NCBI RefSeq assembly: GCF_000733725.1
Contig: NZ_JMQM01000001.1
Location: forward strand, 1,922,001-1,986,000
Direction of reading: 5' to 3'
Length of the DNA stretch: 64,000 nt
From: Nitratireductor basaltis
GTDB lineage: Bacteria > Pseudomonadota > Alphaproteobacteria > Rhizobiales > Rhizobiaceae
Below are positions 52,523-61,330 of this stretch, piece after piece. Both the position numbers and the translations under genes were made by a program. Position 1 is the first letter of the stretch. Each line of letters opens with the position of its first letter. The notes beneath the pieces were generated by a model that was not told the DNA's origin, did no database searches, and worked only from the letters and a program-made list of their open reading frames with translations.

Positions 52523-53464
52523 CTACCCTTTCACCGCGCCTGCGGCGATGCCGCGGACGAAGAGTTTTCCGGATGCGAAATAGACGATCAGCGGCACGAG
52601 CCCCGTGATGATGGTGGCCGCCATATTGACGTTGTATTCCTTCACGCCCTGGACCGAATTGACGATATTGTTGAGCTGAACCGTCATCGGATAGAGGTCG
52701 GGCTTGGTGTAGACGACACCGAAAAGGAAGTCGTTCCAGATGCCGGTGATCTGGATGATCATGGCGACCACGAAGATCGGCAGGCTCATGGGCAGCATGA
52801 TCTTGAAATAGATGCCCCAGAAACCGGCACCATCGACGCGGGCGGCCTTGAAAAGCTCCTCCGGCACGGAGGTGAAATAGTTGCGGAAGAGCAGCGTCAG
52901 GATCGGCATGCCGAAGACCGAATGCACGAGAACAAGGCCGGTAAGGCTGCCGTAAAGGCCCATTTCACGCAGGATGATGACCAGCGGATAGAGCATCACC
53001 TGATAGGGGATGAAGGCGCCGACGATCAGGATCGTGAAGAACAGGTTCGCGCCCTTGAAGCGCCAATTGGCGAGTGCGTAGCCGTTGATCGACGCAATGG
53101 CTATGGAAAGGAACACCGAGGGAACGGTGATGCGCACCGAGTTCCAGAAGCCGCGGGACAAACCTTCGCAGTTCAGCCCCGTGCAGGCTGTTGCCCAGGC
53201 CTTCACCCAAGGTTCGAAGGTGATCTCCATGGGCGGGGCAAAGATGTTGCCCATACGGATTTCCGGCATGCCCTTAAGCGACGTCACCATCATCACGTAA
53301 AGCGGCAGCAGGTAGTAGAGCGAGACGACCGCCAGCGTGCCATAGATCATGATGTTGCGACCGGAGAGCGCGCGCTTCGGGCGTGCCCCGCGGGGACCGG
53401 CCAGGTCGTGCGCGGCAGCATCAGCGCCGGCGGCCGCGATGTTCAATGCGCCGGTATTAGACAT
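52523..53464 (-). CDS. Carbohydrate ABC transporter permease (MalG type)
   Basis: A 313-residue CUT1 permease with six membrane segments and the coupling motif EELFKAARVDGAGFWGIYFK (EAA loop). A variable cytoplasmic N-terminal stretch of about 40 residues is rich in Ala. It overlaps the MalF-type gene by 8 nt and precedes the ATPase gene by 3 bp. Confidence 0.93.
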   Translation of the reverse strand: MSNTGALNIAAAGADAAAHDLAGPRGARPKRALSGRNIMIYGTLAVVSLYYLLPLYVMMVTSLKGMPEIRMGNIFAPPMEITFEPWVKAWATACTGLNCEGLSRGFWNSVRITVPSVFLSIAIASINGYALANWRFKGANLFFTILIVGAFIPYQVMLYPLVIILREMGLYGSLTGLVLVHSVFGMPILTLLFRNYFTSVPEELFKAARVDGAGFWGIYFKIMLPMSLPIFVVAMIIQITGIWNDFLFGVVYTKPDLYPMTVQLNNIVNSVQGVKEYNVNMAATIITGLVPLIVYFASGKLFVRGIAAGAVKG

Positions 53465-54353
53465 GACGCTTCCTCCCGCCGAATTCGAGATAGGCCCAGG
53501 GCACGATCACGATGATCACGGCCAGAAGCATCATGGTGGAGCCGGCAAAGCCCTGCCCGAGATTCTGCGACAGGAACATCGCGTCATAGACATATTTCGC
53601 GGGAACTTCTGACGAGATGCCGGGTCCGCCTGAGGTTTGCGCCACCACCAGGTCGTAGACCCGCACGATGCCCGAAGCGATGATGACAAGCGTGGTGATG
53701 AAGACAGGCCTCATCATCGGGATGACGATGAACAGATAGGTCTTCCACATCGGGATCCCGTCGATGCGAGCGGCTTTCCAGATGTCCTCGTCGATACCGC
53801 GAAGGCCAGCCAGCATCAGGCACATGATGAGACCCGTGGACTGCCAGAGGCCAGCGATGAGGATGCCGTAAATCACGATGTCGGGGTTATAGAGCGGATC
53901 GAATGAAAAGCTTTCAAAGCCCAGCGAACGCACTACGGCCTGGATGCCGAATTGCGGGTTGAGGATCCACTGCCACACCAGTCCCGTCACGATGAAGGAC
54001 AGCGCGAAGGGATAGAGCAGGATCGTGCGGAACGTGTTTTCGAAGCGGATTTTCTGGTCGAGAAGGGCTGCCAGAACGAAGCCGATGATAAGCGAGAGAA
54101 CCAGCGAGCAAATGCCGTAGATGAACAGGTTCTCGATGGAGATCAGCCATTTGTTGCTCGACCAGAGCCGCTCATACTGATCCAGACCGACAAATTTCTC
54201 GCGCGGCAGCAGGCGCGAATTGGTGAAGGAATAGACGACAGTCCAGGCTGTTCCGCCCACAAAGACGACTAGAGCAGTCAGGATCATCGGTATTGCCGCG
54301 ATCTTGGCGTTCAGGTTCCTGAACAAAGTCGGCGGCCTGCGCGTCGCAGCCAT
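53457..54353 (-). CDS. Carbohydrate ABC transporter permease (MalF type)
   Basis: A 298-residue CUT1 permease, six membrane segments, EAA loop DIWKAARIDGIPMWKTYLFI, and the periplasmic FTNSRLLPREKFVGLDQYER stretch usual after the first segment. It follows the binding-protein gene across an 80-bp gap containing a strong hairpin. Confidence 0.93.
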   Translation of the reverse strand: MAATRRPPTLFRNLNAKIAAIPMILTALVVFVGGTAWTVVYSFTNSRLLPREKFVGLDQYERLWSSNKWLISIENLFIYGICSLVLSLIIGFVLAALLDQKIRFENTFRTILLYPFALSFIVTGLVWQWILNPQFGIQAVVRSLGFESFSFDPLYNPDIVIYGILIAGLWQSTGLIMCLMLAGLRGIDEDIWKAARIDGIPMWKTYLFIVIPMMRPVFITTLVIIASGIVRVYDLVVAQTSGGPGISSEVPAKYVYDAMFLSQNLGQGFAGSTMMLLAVIIVIVPWAYLEFGGRKRHV

Positions 54354-54395
54354 GCCCGCACCTCAATGCTTGGAATTCTTGAAGACAGGAGAAGC

Positions 54396-54422
54396 TGGCC
54401 GGCGCGCAAGTCACGCCGGCCA
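54396..54422 (-). other. Stem-loop between sugar-binding-protein and permease genes
   Basis: A perfect 9-bp GC-rich stem (54396-54404 with 54414-54422) with a 9-nt loop starts 11 bp after the binding-protein stop. No T run follows, so partial termination or message protection is likely. Confidence 0.6.
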
Positions 54423-54433
54423 AGTTCAGACGA

Positions 54434-55669
54434 TCAGTCGGCGTTGGCGATCAGATCGGCGAAACGCTTCTGTGCATCTTCAGCGCTCATGTCCGGCGAA
54501 TTGAAGAACTCGACGAACAGGTCGTTGACCTGGGTGAGCGAGTCCGCGGACATGAGCTGGTCGGGCGCCTGGATGATGTTGCCCTTGGCAAGGATGTCGA
54601 GGCCCTTGCGCATGCAGTCATTGGCAGCTTCAAGATCGACATCGCCACGCACCGGCAGCGAACCCTTCTTGAGGTTGAAGGCGACCTGGGTGTCGGGTGA
54701 CATCATGACCGATGCCAGCTCAAGCTGGGCTGCAGCAACCTCTTCATCATCCACCACGGGGAAATAGAAGGCATCGCCACCGGTCTGGATGACCTCGTTC
54801 ACGCCGAGGCCCGGCAGGCAGGTATAGTCCTCACCGGCTGTCTGGCCGGCCACCTGGAACTCACCCTGCGCCCAGTCGCCCATGATCTGGCCGCCGGCCT
54901 CGCCATTGATGACCATGCTGGTTGCCTGGTTCCACTCCTGGATATTCGACTTGGCCGACATTTCACGCGCCTTTGCGGCGGCCTCGAAGACCTTGGCGAG
55001 TTCTTCGCCGCCGGCGAATTCGGCGTCCTTGTCGCCAAAGATGCGGGTATAGGCATCCGGCCCGGCCAGCGCCGTCAGGAGAACCTGAAAGGCGAGCGTG
55101 GTCTGCCAGGGCTGCTGGCCCATGGCGAGCGGGATCTTGCCTGCTTCCTCAAGTGCCGGCGCGGCTGCAACGAATTCTTCCCAATTGGTCGGCACATCAA
55201 CACCGGCATCCGCGAACGCCTTGTGCGAGAGCCAGAGCCACTGCTGGGAGTGGATGTTCACCGGTACGCAGTAGATCTTTCCATCAAGCGTACAGCTGTC
55301 GAGCAGGCTCGACGGCTTGACGACATCCTTCCAACCTTCCTTTTCCGCGATCTCGGTGAGGTCGCGCATCAGGCCAGCCTCAACCAGCTCCTCGGCCTGG
55401 CGGCCGTGGTTGAACTGCGTGGCACCCATGGGATCGCCGCCGGTGATGCGGCTGATCATGATCGGGCGAGCCGTACCACCGGAACCGGCGATGGCACCAT
55501 CCACCCATTTGTGATCAGTCTTTTCCTCGAACGCCTTGGCGAACTCGGCCACGGCAGCAGCTTCACCGCCGGACGTCCACCAATGGGTGACCTCCACATC
55601 GGCGGCATTGACGGCGGTTGCGGCTGCAAGCATCGTGGATGCAGCCAGAAGCGACTTTACAGATTTCAT
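54434..55669 (-). CDS. Carbohydrate ABC transporter substrate-binding protein
   Basis: A 411-residue family-1 extracellular binding protein. Signal peptide MKSVKSLLAASTMLAAATAV ends near NAADVEVTHWWTSGGEAAAV, the hallmark mature start (THWWTSGGE). Other segments: LLDSCTLDGKIYCVPVNIHS and GEFQVAGQTAGEDYTCLPG. First gene of the importer operon and divergent from lacI. Two LacI-type operators lie upstream. The GH43 enzyme in the operon suggests a xyloside or arabinoxylo-oligosaccharide ligand. Confidence 0.92.
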   Translation of the reverse strand: MKSVKSLLAASTMLAAATAVNAADVEVTHWWTSGGEAAAVAEFAKAFEEKTDHKWVDGAIAGSGGTARPIMISRITGGDPMGATQFNHGRQAEELVEAGLMRDLTEIAEKEGWKDVVKPSSLLDSCTLDGKIYCVPVNIHSQQWLWLSHKAFADAGVDVPTNWEEFVAAAPALEEAGKIPLAMGQQPWQTTLAFQVLLTALAGPDAYTRIFGDKDAEFAGGEELAKVFEAAAKAREMSAKSNIQEWNQATSMVINGEAGGQIMGDWAQGEFQVAGQTAGEDYTCLPGLGVNEVIQTGGDAFYFPVVDDEEVAAAQLELASVMMSPDTQVAFNLKKGSLPVRGDVDLEAANDCMRKGLDILAKGNIIQAPDQLMSADSLTQVNDLFVEFFNSPDMSAEDAQKRFADLIANAD

Positions 55670-55719
55670 TCCATCCTCCCAGAAGGGTGTGAAAACCCGA
55701 AAACACCGGCCTCCTACCG

Positions 55720-55735
55720 ATGTAATCGATTGAAA
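55720..55735. promoter_or_regulatory. LacI-type operator, copy 1
   Basis: ATGTAATCGATTGAAA has the central CG and pseudo-palindromic half sites typical of LacI/GalR operators. It matches the complement of copy 2 (ATGTAATCGATTGCAA) at 15 of 16 positions. Confidence 0.78.
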
Positions 55736-55751
55736 CGCCCGTTTACGCGTC

Positions 55752-55767
55752 TTGCAATCGATTACAT
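55752..55767. promoter_or_regulatory. LacI-type operator, copy 2
   Basis: TTGCAATCGATTACAT, inverse to copy 1 with 32-bp centre spacing (about three helical turns), lies in the divergent gap between the importer operon and lacI. This arrangement allows two dimers on one face or a tetramer loop. Confidence 0.78.
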
Positions 55768-55858
55768 GGCAGCTTGATTTGTCGTCAGGAAAGTGTCAAG
55801 CACTTTTCAGAAACAGGCGCGAATGCCGGTGTGGCCGCGCTGCAGACCAGGCAAAATC

Positions 55859-56884
55859 TTGGACAGAAAAACCGTAACCATTCAGGATGTTGCGCTTGCC
55901 GCGGGTGTATCCACAGCCACTGTCAGTCGCGCGATAAGCAGCCCCGAGAAAGTGTCTGACGCAACGCGCAACACGGTTTTGGAAGCCATCCGGTCCACCG
56001 GCTATCAGGTAAACGTGACTGCCAGCAATCTGCGCCGGCAGCGTACCGGTGCCATCATGGTGCTGGTTCCCGACCTTGGAAATCCGTTCTTCTCGCGCAT
56101 ACTTGCAGGCATCGAGAACGCCACGGCCGCGCGCGGCTATTCCGTGCTCTTCGTCGACACGAAGCAGCCCGGGATGGAGCCAGAGCGCATCGTGATGCAT
56201 CTGAATGGCACGCGGGCGGACGGTTTCATCTCGCTCGACGGGGCGCTTGCAGGTGACTTTCTGTCGCGCCACCGCCCGGGCGGCGGACAACCACCCCTTG
56301 TCTTTGCCTGCGAGTGGGCCGATGGATCCGACCTGCCTCATGTCGCGATCAACAACCAGTCAGGCGCTTGTCTGGCCGTGCAGCATCTGGTTGCGCTGGG
56401 CCACCGCAGAATCGGGCATGTCGCTGGGCCGGATGGAAATGTGCTTACCACCACGCGGCTTGAAGGCACACGCAAGAGCCTGAATGCGCTTGAGCTGCCC
56501 ATTCGCGATGACTGGTTCTTCCAGGGCGACTTCTCGCTCCAGTCAGGCGCTGAAGCCGCGGAGAAATGGCTGAAGCTCAAGGAACGGCCAAGTGCCGTTT
56601 TCTGCGCCAGCGACCAGATGGCATTCGGCTTCATCTCGCAGCTCAGCCTGCACGGTCTGAGCGTGCCGCAGGATGTATCCGTCGTCGGCTTCGACGACAT
56701 CGACATTGCCCGTTACTACATCCCGCCGCTCACGACCATTCATCAGCCACGCCACAAGCTTGGCACGAAGGCTGCCGAATTGCTGCTTTCACAGATCGAG
56801 AAGCAAAGTCCGGCGGTTGGGGACGAAATTCTCGAGGTTGAACTCATCGTCAGAAAAAGCACGGCCGCGCCAGCAGGAAACTGA
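55859..56884 (+). CDS. LacI/GalR-family transcriptional regulator
   Basis: A 341-residue repressor. The HTH (TVTIQDVALAAGVSTATVSR) and hinge helix (NVTASNLRRQRTGAIMV) precede a periplasmic-binding-protein-like effector domain (VLVPDLGNPFFSRILAGIE; DQMAFGFISQL; VVGFDDIDIARYYIPPLTT). The TTG at 55859 gives the normal length and has AGG seven bases upstream; an ATG at 55823 and a GTG at 55793 are alternatives. Likely senses the imported sugar and controls the divergent operon through the two operators. Confidence 0.88.
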   Translation: MDRKTVTIQDVALAAGVSTATVSRAISSPEKVSDATRNTVLEAIRSTGYQVNVTASNLRRQRTGAIMVLVPDLGNPFFSRILAGIENATAARGYSVLFVDTKQPGMEPERIVMHLNGTRADGFISLDGALAGDFLSRHRPGGGQPPLVFACEWADGSDLPHVAINNQSGACLAVQHLVALGHRRIGHVAGPDGNVLTTTRLEGTRKSLNALELPIRDDWFFQGDFSLQSGAEAAEKWLKLKERPSAVFCASDQMAFGFISQLSLHGLSVPQDVSVVGFDDIDIARYYIPPLTTIHQPRHKLGTKAAELLLSQIEKQSPAVGDEILEVELIVRKSTAAPAGN

Positions 56885-56919
56885 CGCGGCCGGATGATCC
56901 GTAATAGAGCGCTTATCCC

Positions 56920-57345
56920 CTATCGGACGACCAAAACCGATATCTGTGCGTGGCGCACGACGCGGGCGGCATTGGGGCCCAGAAGATAATCTTCCGGCCC
57001 CGGCCTCTTGGCCGACAGCACGATCAGGTCGGCCTTGATCTTCTCGCTGTATTTCAGGATCTCGCGATAGATCGAGCCGTGGCCGACGATGTGGCGATGC
57101 TTCACCTCGGCCGGCACGTGCTTCTTCGTGAACTCGTGAAGAGCCGCATTCGTGGAGTCGATCGCCTTCTGCTCATGCTCCTTGGGAAAGAAGCCGCCCA
57201 CGATCGACATGCCGTAATCGGGCACCACCGTCATGATGTGCAGGCGACTTCCGAAACTGCGCGCATATTCGACCGCGGTCTCCAATGCGCGCATTTCGGT
57301 TTCGGCATTTCCAAGATCTAGCGATACCAGGATGTCCTTGTACAT
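56920..57345 (-). CDS. Universal stress protein (TeaD-like) linked to TRAP transporter
   Basis: A 141-residue UspA-fold protein starting MYKDILVSLDLGNAETEMRA. The C-terminal nucleotide loop reads LSAKRPGPEDYLLGPNAARV, only partly matching the canonical G-x2-G-x9-G-S/T pattern. It lies 11 bp downstream of the TRAP permease gene and has GAGGAG ahead of its ATG. Small UspA proteins in this position (TeaD of the ectoine TRAP system) modulate transporter activity. Confidence 0.85.
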   Translation of the reverse strand: MYKDILVSLDLGNAETEMRALETAVEYARSFGSRLHIMTVVPDYGMSIVGGFFPKEHEQKAIDSTNAALHEFTKKHVPAEVKHRHIVGHGSIYREILKYSEKIKADLIVLSAKRPGPEDYLLGPNAARVVRHAQISVLVVR

Positions 57346-57356
57346 CAGGGCTCTCC

Positions 57357-60032
57357 TCAAGCAGTGGCCGGACGGGGATTGCCGGCAAGGGTGCCCCCAC
57401 GACGGCGTTGCAGGAAGACCACCAGGCCAAGCAGCAGAAGTGCCGGGATGTAGAAAACTTCACGCGGCATGCGCTCCGCGCTCACTTCCACGGCAGTAAT
57501 CTGCACGGGCTCATCCATGTAGAAGTCCATGTTCGACAGGGTCTTGCCTGCAAGACTGTTCATGTCCATGGGCTCATCCAGAATGACAATACCGTTCTCG
57601 ATGCGCACCGGCAGACCAATCGCCTGTTCGAAGCGGGCCTGCCCGTCTGTACCTGCCTCACCAAGGCCAAATGCCATGGTGCGATCTATCATCTGGTCGG
57701 GATTTTCGAAACTTGGCCCCTGGATGACGAGCCGGATCTCGCCATTGTCCGGCTCGGCTTCGACCGCCTCGAAGATCTGCTGCGGCTCGACCTGATTGTA
57801 CGGGTCCTGCACCAGGTCGAGGAAGAAGCCCGGACGCAGAAGCATGAAGGTGACGAGCAGCAGAGCTGCCGATTCCCACAGACGGTTCTTCACCATGAAG
57901 AAGCCCTGGGTTGCGGCTGCGAATATGAGCATGGCCACGGTTGCCAGGCAGAATATCCAGATTGCGCCCAGCCAGCTCACATCGATCAACAACAGGTCCG
58001 TGTTGAAGACGAAGATGAAGGGCAGCAGCACCGTGCGCAACGAGTAGAAGAAGGCGGTAAAGCCCGTCTTCAGCGGATCACCGCCCGACACGGCGGCTGC
58101 CGCAAAGGAGGCGAGCCCCACCGGTGGCGTCACGTCGGCCATGATGCCGAAATAGAAGACGAACATGTGAGCCGCGATGAGCGGGATCAGCACACCGTTG
58201 GCTGCACCGAGTTGCACGATGACCGGCGCCATGAGCGAGGAGACCACGATGTAGTTTGCCGTGGTCGGCAGGCCCATGCCCAGTACCAGCGAGATAAGTG
58301 CGGTGAAGACCAGGATCAGGAAGATGTTGCCGCCGGAGAGGAACTCCACGAACTCGGCCATGACCTGCCCGATGCCCGTCAGCGTGACGGTGCCGACAAT
58401 GATGCCGGCAGCAGCCGTTGCACAGGCGATGCCGATCATGTTGCGCGCACCGGTGATGAGACCTGCGACAAGGTCCTCGAAGCCTTCGCGGAAGGCAGCG
58501 ACCTGTTGCGATGACTGCAGGCCGCGGAAAAGCGCCTTGAGCGGCTTCTGGGTCAGGATGATGACGATCAGGAGCAGGACTGCGTAGAAGGCGGAAAGCC
58601 CGGGCGAAGAACGCTCGATCATGAGGAACCAGACCAGCACGACGAGCGGCAGCAGGTAGTGCAGGCCGGTACGCAGCACTTCCGTGGCGATGGGCAGTTC
58701 CACCACTGGTGCGTTGGGATCATCCAGTTCGAGATCGGGCGTTTGCGCCGCGTACCACACCAGCGCCACGTAGATACCGAGCAGCGCGAGAATGAGGACC
58801 GGCGCTGAGATGCCCGGCATTACGTAACGCACGGCGGCAATCGCGTAGTAGATTGCGCCGGCGAGGATGACGATGGAGGCGATGGTGATGCCCGCACGCA
58901 GCAGTGCAACGGTTGCCGGATGCGTCTGGCGCTTCTCCAGCATCGGCATGTCGTTTTTCACGGCTTCCAGATGCACGAGATAAAGCAGGGCAATATATGA
59001 GATCACTGCAGGCAGGAAGGCATGCTTGATGACCTGCAGGTAGGAAATACCCACATATTCAACCATCAGGAATGCGGCTGCACCCATGACCGGCGGCATG
59101 ATCTGGCCGTTCACCGAACTTGCCACCTCGACCGAACCCGCACGCTCCGGCTTGAAGCCGACGCGTTTCATGAGCGGGATGGTGAAGGTGCCAGTGGTCA
59201 CCACATTGGCGATGGAGGAACCGGAGATCAGGCCGGTCATCATCGAGGCCAGAACCGCGGCCTTGGCGGGTCCACCGCGCAGGTGACCGAGCAGAGCGAA
59301 AGCCAGCTTGATGAAGAAATTGCCAGCCCCTGCCCGATCGAGCATCGAGCCGAACAGGACGAACAGGAAAACGAAGGCCGACGATACACCCAGCGCGACA
59401 CCAAAGACACCATTGGGCGACAGCCACATCTGGTCCATGGCGCGGCTGAAGGAAGCGCCGCCCCAGCGGATGATATCGGGCACAATGGGTGACGAGCCGA
59501 AGAAGACGTATAGCAGGAAAATCACTGCAACGATGACGAGCGGCGGGCCAAGCGCGCGGCGGGTGGCCTCAAGCAGGAGAAGCATCCCCATCCCTGCCAC
59601 GATCAGGTCCTGCGTGATGGGCAGGCCGGGCCGCTGGGCCAGGTCACGGTAGAAGACGAAAATGTAGAGCGCGGAACAGGCCGCCAGAATCGCCAGCACC
59701 CAATCCTGTACGGGGATGCGGTCACGCGGGCTGGACGAGAGCGCGGGGAAAGCCATGTAGGCCAGGAACAGGCCGAATGCGAGGTGAATTGCGCGCGTCT
59801 GCGCGTCGTTCAGGACAAGAGACAGACCCGTCAGGCTCGACAGCATGAAAGGCAGTGGAGAGGCGATATAGAGCTGAAAAAGCGACCAGCAAAGTGCGAC
59901 GCCAGCAATGACATATCCTGCAGATCCCACCGGGCTGCGTGCGCCCGTATCGCTGGAGGCGACAAGATCCTGCAGATCGTCATTGGAGAGTGGTCCGCCG
60001 GTGCCTTCCGTGTTTTTCTGATTGTCGGCCAT
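57357..60032 (-). CDS. TRAP transporter permease, fused 4TM-12TM (TAXI type)
   Basis: An 891-residue membrane protein joining DctQ- and DctM-like parts, typical of TAXI systems. Conserved DctM segments: SSIANVVTTGTFTIPLMKRV, SVNGQIMPPVMGAAAFLMVE, GLPTTANYIVVSSLMAPVIV and MADVTPPVGLASFAAAAVSG. The C-terminal roughly 150 residues (EPDNGEIRLVIQGPSFENPD) form a soluble DUF3394-type domain followed by a final membrane helix. Na+-coupled import of an organic acid is the family role. Confidence 0.93.
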   Translation of the reverse strand: MADNQKNTEGTGGPLSNDDLQDLVASSDTGARSPVGSAGYVIAGVALCWSLFQLYIASPLPFMLSSLTGLSLVLNDAQTRAIHLAFGLFLAYMAFPALSSSPRDRIPVQDWVLAILAACSALYIFVFYRDLAQRPGLPITQDLIVAGMGMLLLLEATRRALGPPLVIVAVIFLLYVFFGSSPIVPDIIRWGGASFSRAMDQMWLSPNGVFGVALGVSSAFVFLFVLFGSMLDRAGAGNFFIKLAFALLGHLRGGPAKAAVLASMMTGLISGSSIANVVTTGTFTIPLMKRVGFKPERAGSVEVASSVNGQIMPPVMGAAAFLMVEYVGISYLQVIKHAFLPAVISYIALLYLVHLEAVKNDMPMLEKRQTHPATVALLRAGITIASIVILAGAIYYAIAAVRYVMPGISAPVLILALLGIYVALVWYAAQTPDLELDDPNAPVVELPIATEVLRTGLHYLLPLVVLVWFLMIERSSPGLSAFYAVLLLIVIILTQKPLKALFRGLQSSQQVAAFREGFEDLVAGLITGARNMIGIACATAAAGIIVGTVTLTGIGQVMAEFVEFLSGGNIFLILVFTALISLVLGMGLPTTANYIVVSSLMAPVIVQLGAANGVLIPLIAAHMFVFYFGIMADVTPPVGLASFAAAAVSGGDPLKTGFTAFFYSLRTVLLPFIFVFNTDLLLIDVSWLGAIWIFCLATVAMLIFAAATQGFFMVKNRLWESAALLLVTFMLLRPGFFLDLVQDPYNQVEPQQIFEAVEAEPDNGEIRLVIQGPSFENPDQMIDRTMAFGLGEAGTDGQARFEQAIGLPVRIENGIVILDEPMDMNSLAGKTLSNMDFYMDEPVQITAVEVSAERMPREVFYIPALLLLGLVVFLQRRRGGTLAGNPRPATA

Positions 60033-60094
60033 CTGATGTCCCCGTCAGAACTGTATCTGGTGTTTGCTCCGCCTCACCCCCTGAGGCCAGAGCG

Positions 60095-60120
60095 AAAAAG
60101 GGCGCCCCGAAAGGGCGCCC
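60095..60120 (-). terminator. Intrinsic terminator/attenuator between TAXI binding protein and permease
   Basis: Two copies of the self-complementary GGGCGCCC (60100-60107, 60113-60120) form an 8-bp stem with a 5-nt loop, followed by five T on the minus strand. It lies 14 bp after the binding-protein stop and should reduce read-through into the permease gene. Confidence 0.75.
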
Positions 60121-60133
60121 CAAGGTCAGGCTA

Positions 60134-61111
60134 TCAGAGCCAGCCCTTTTCCTTGTAGTACTTCTCGGCACCCGGATGCACCGGAGCGGAGTTACCCTGG
60201 CCGACCATCTGCTCAGGCGTCAGATTTGCCAGTGCGGGATGCAGGCTCTTGAAGGAGTCGAAGTTCTCGAAAACGGACTGCACGAAGGTGTAGACAACGT
60301 CTTCCGGAACATCTGCAGAGGTGACGAGGGTCGCACCCACACCAAAGGTGTTCACGTCTTCATCCGTACCCTTGTACATGCCGCCCGGAATGGTGGCCTT
60401 GAAATAGTAAGGGTTGTTCTCGACGAGCTTGTCGACGTCTGCACCTTCAACCGAGACGATAACGCTGTCGCAGGTCGTGGTTGCTTCCTCGATGGCACCT
60501 GCCGGATGGCCAACCGTATAGGCGAATGCGTCGATATTGTTGTCGCAAAGCGCGGAAGCCTGCTCGGCGGGAGCAAGTTCAGCCGCCAGCGAGAAATCGC
60601 CATTCGTCCAGCCCTTCTCGGCGATGAGAAGGTCCATGAGTGCACGCTGGCCGGAGCCCGGATTGCCGATATTGACGCGCTTGCCCTTCAGATCGTCGAA
60701 GGCAGAGACATCAGCGTCAGCGCGTGCAACAACGGTCAGCGGCTCAGCGTGAAGCGAGAAGACCGAACGGAGGTTTTCGTGCGCGCCACCGTCGGCAAAA
60801 GCAGCTTCACCATTATAGGCGTTGTACTGCACGTCGGACTGCACGACACCAAACTCAAGGTCGCCGCCCTTGATGGCATTGACGTTGAAGACCGATCCAC
60901 CCGTGGATTCGACCGAGCAGCGGATGCCGTGCTCGCGGCGGGTCTGGTTCATGAGGCGGCAGATTGCACCACCGACCGGGTAGTAGACGCCGGTCACACC
61001 ACCGGTGCCAACTGACACGAAGCGCTGGTCCTGTGCCGAGGCCACGCCTGCAGAGAGCGTGCCGAACAGTGCCGCGGCGACGCCGAGACCAAGAAACCGG
61101 TTAGCTTTCAT
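60134..61111 (-). CDS. TAXI-family TRAP transporter solute-binding protein
   Basis: A 325-residue periplasmic protein. The signal peptide [20 protein letters not shown] ends near VASAQ; then [20 protein letters not shown], the TAXI hallmark (S-x-G-T-G-G-x-x-G-x-Y-Y), and [20 protein letters not shown]. The C-terminus carries the usual YKEKGWL ending. Delivers ligand to the fused permease downstream. Confidence 0.94.
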   Translation of the reverse strand: MKANRFLGLGVAAALFGTLSAGVASAQDQRFVSVGTGGVTGVYYPVGGAICRLMNQTRREHGIRCSVESTGGSVFNVNAIKGGDLEFGVVQSDVQYNAYNGEAAFADGGAHENLRSVFSLHAEPLTVVARADADVSAFDDLKGKRVNIGNPGSGQRALMDLLIAEKGWTNGDFSLAAELAPAEQASALCDNNIDAFAYTVGHPAGAIEEATTTCDSVIVSVEGADVDKLVENNPYYFKATIPGGMYKGTDEDVNTFGVGATLVTSADVPEDVVYTFVQSVFENFDSFKSLHPALANLTPEQMVGQGNSAPVHPGAEKYYKEKGWL

Positions 61112-61330
61112 GTTTATCTCCCTATCTGACTTGCACGTCGAAGTTGGGGTTGTCCTTGAACGGACAGATTGCCGACCCTGTCAGAAACCCGCGTGCAGGG
61201 ATATCTGGCCGGCGGCGGCACCCTGAAAGAAGAAAGGTGTCCCGCGGAGCGACTTTAGTCAACGCTGATCCCTTCCACGTCTCAATTTGCCGCGCTTTCT
61301 GATACGGAATAAGGTCGGCTCAAAACCGAA
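61112..61330. other. Promoter gap upstream of the TAXI operon
   Basis: A 219-bp gap upstream of the TAXI binding-protein gene and downstream of the aminotransferase. It should hold the TAXI promoter, but no clear consensus promoter, operator or terminator was seen. Confidence 0.35.

Noticed and set aside
51659-53515. A 618-codon plus-strand frame opposite the ABC transporter genes
   Set aside because: Spans two real genes on the opposite strand and their junction, with no motif; codon pattern is the complement of the transporter genes.
57285-58514. A 409-codon plus-strand frame opposite the TRAP permease
   Set aside because: His/Glu/Asp/Gln-rich antisense of membrane helices; not a protein family.
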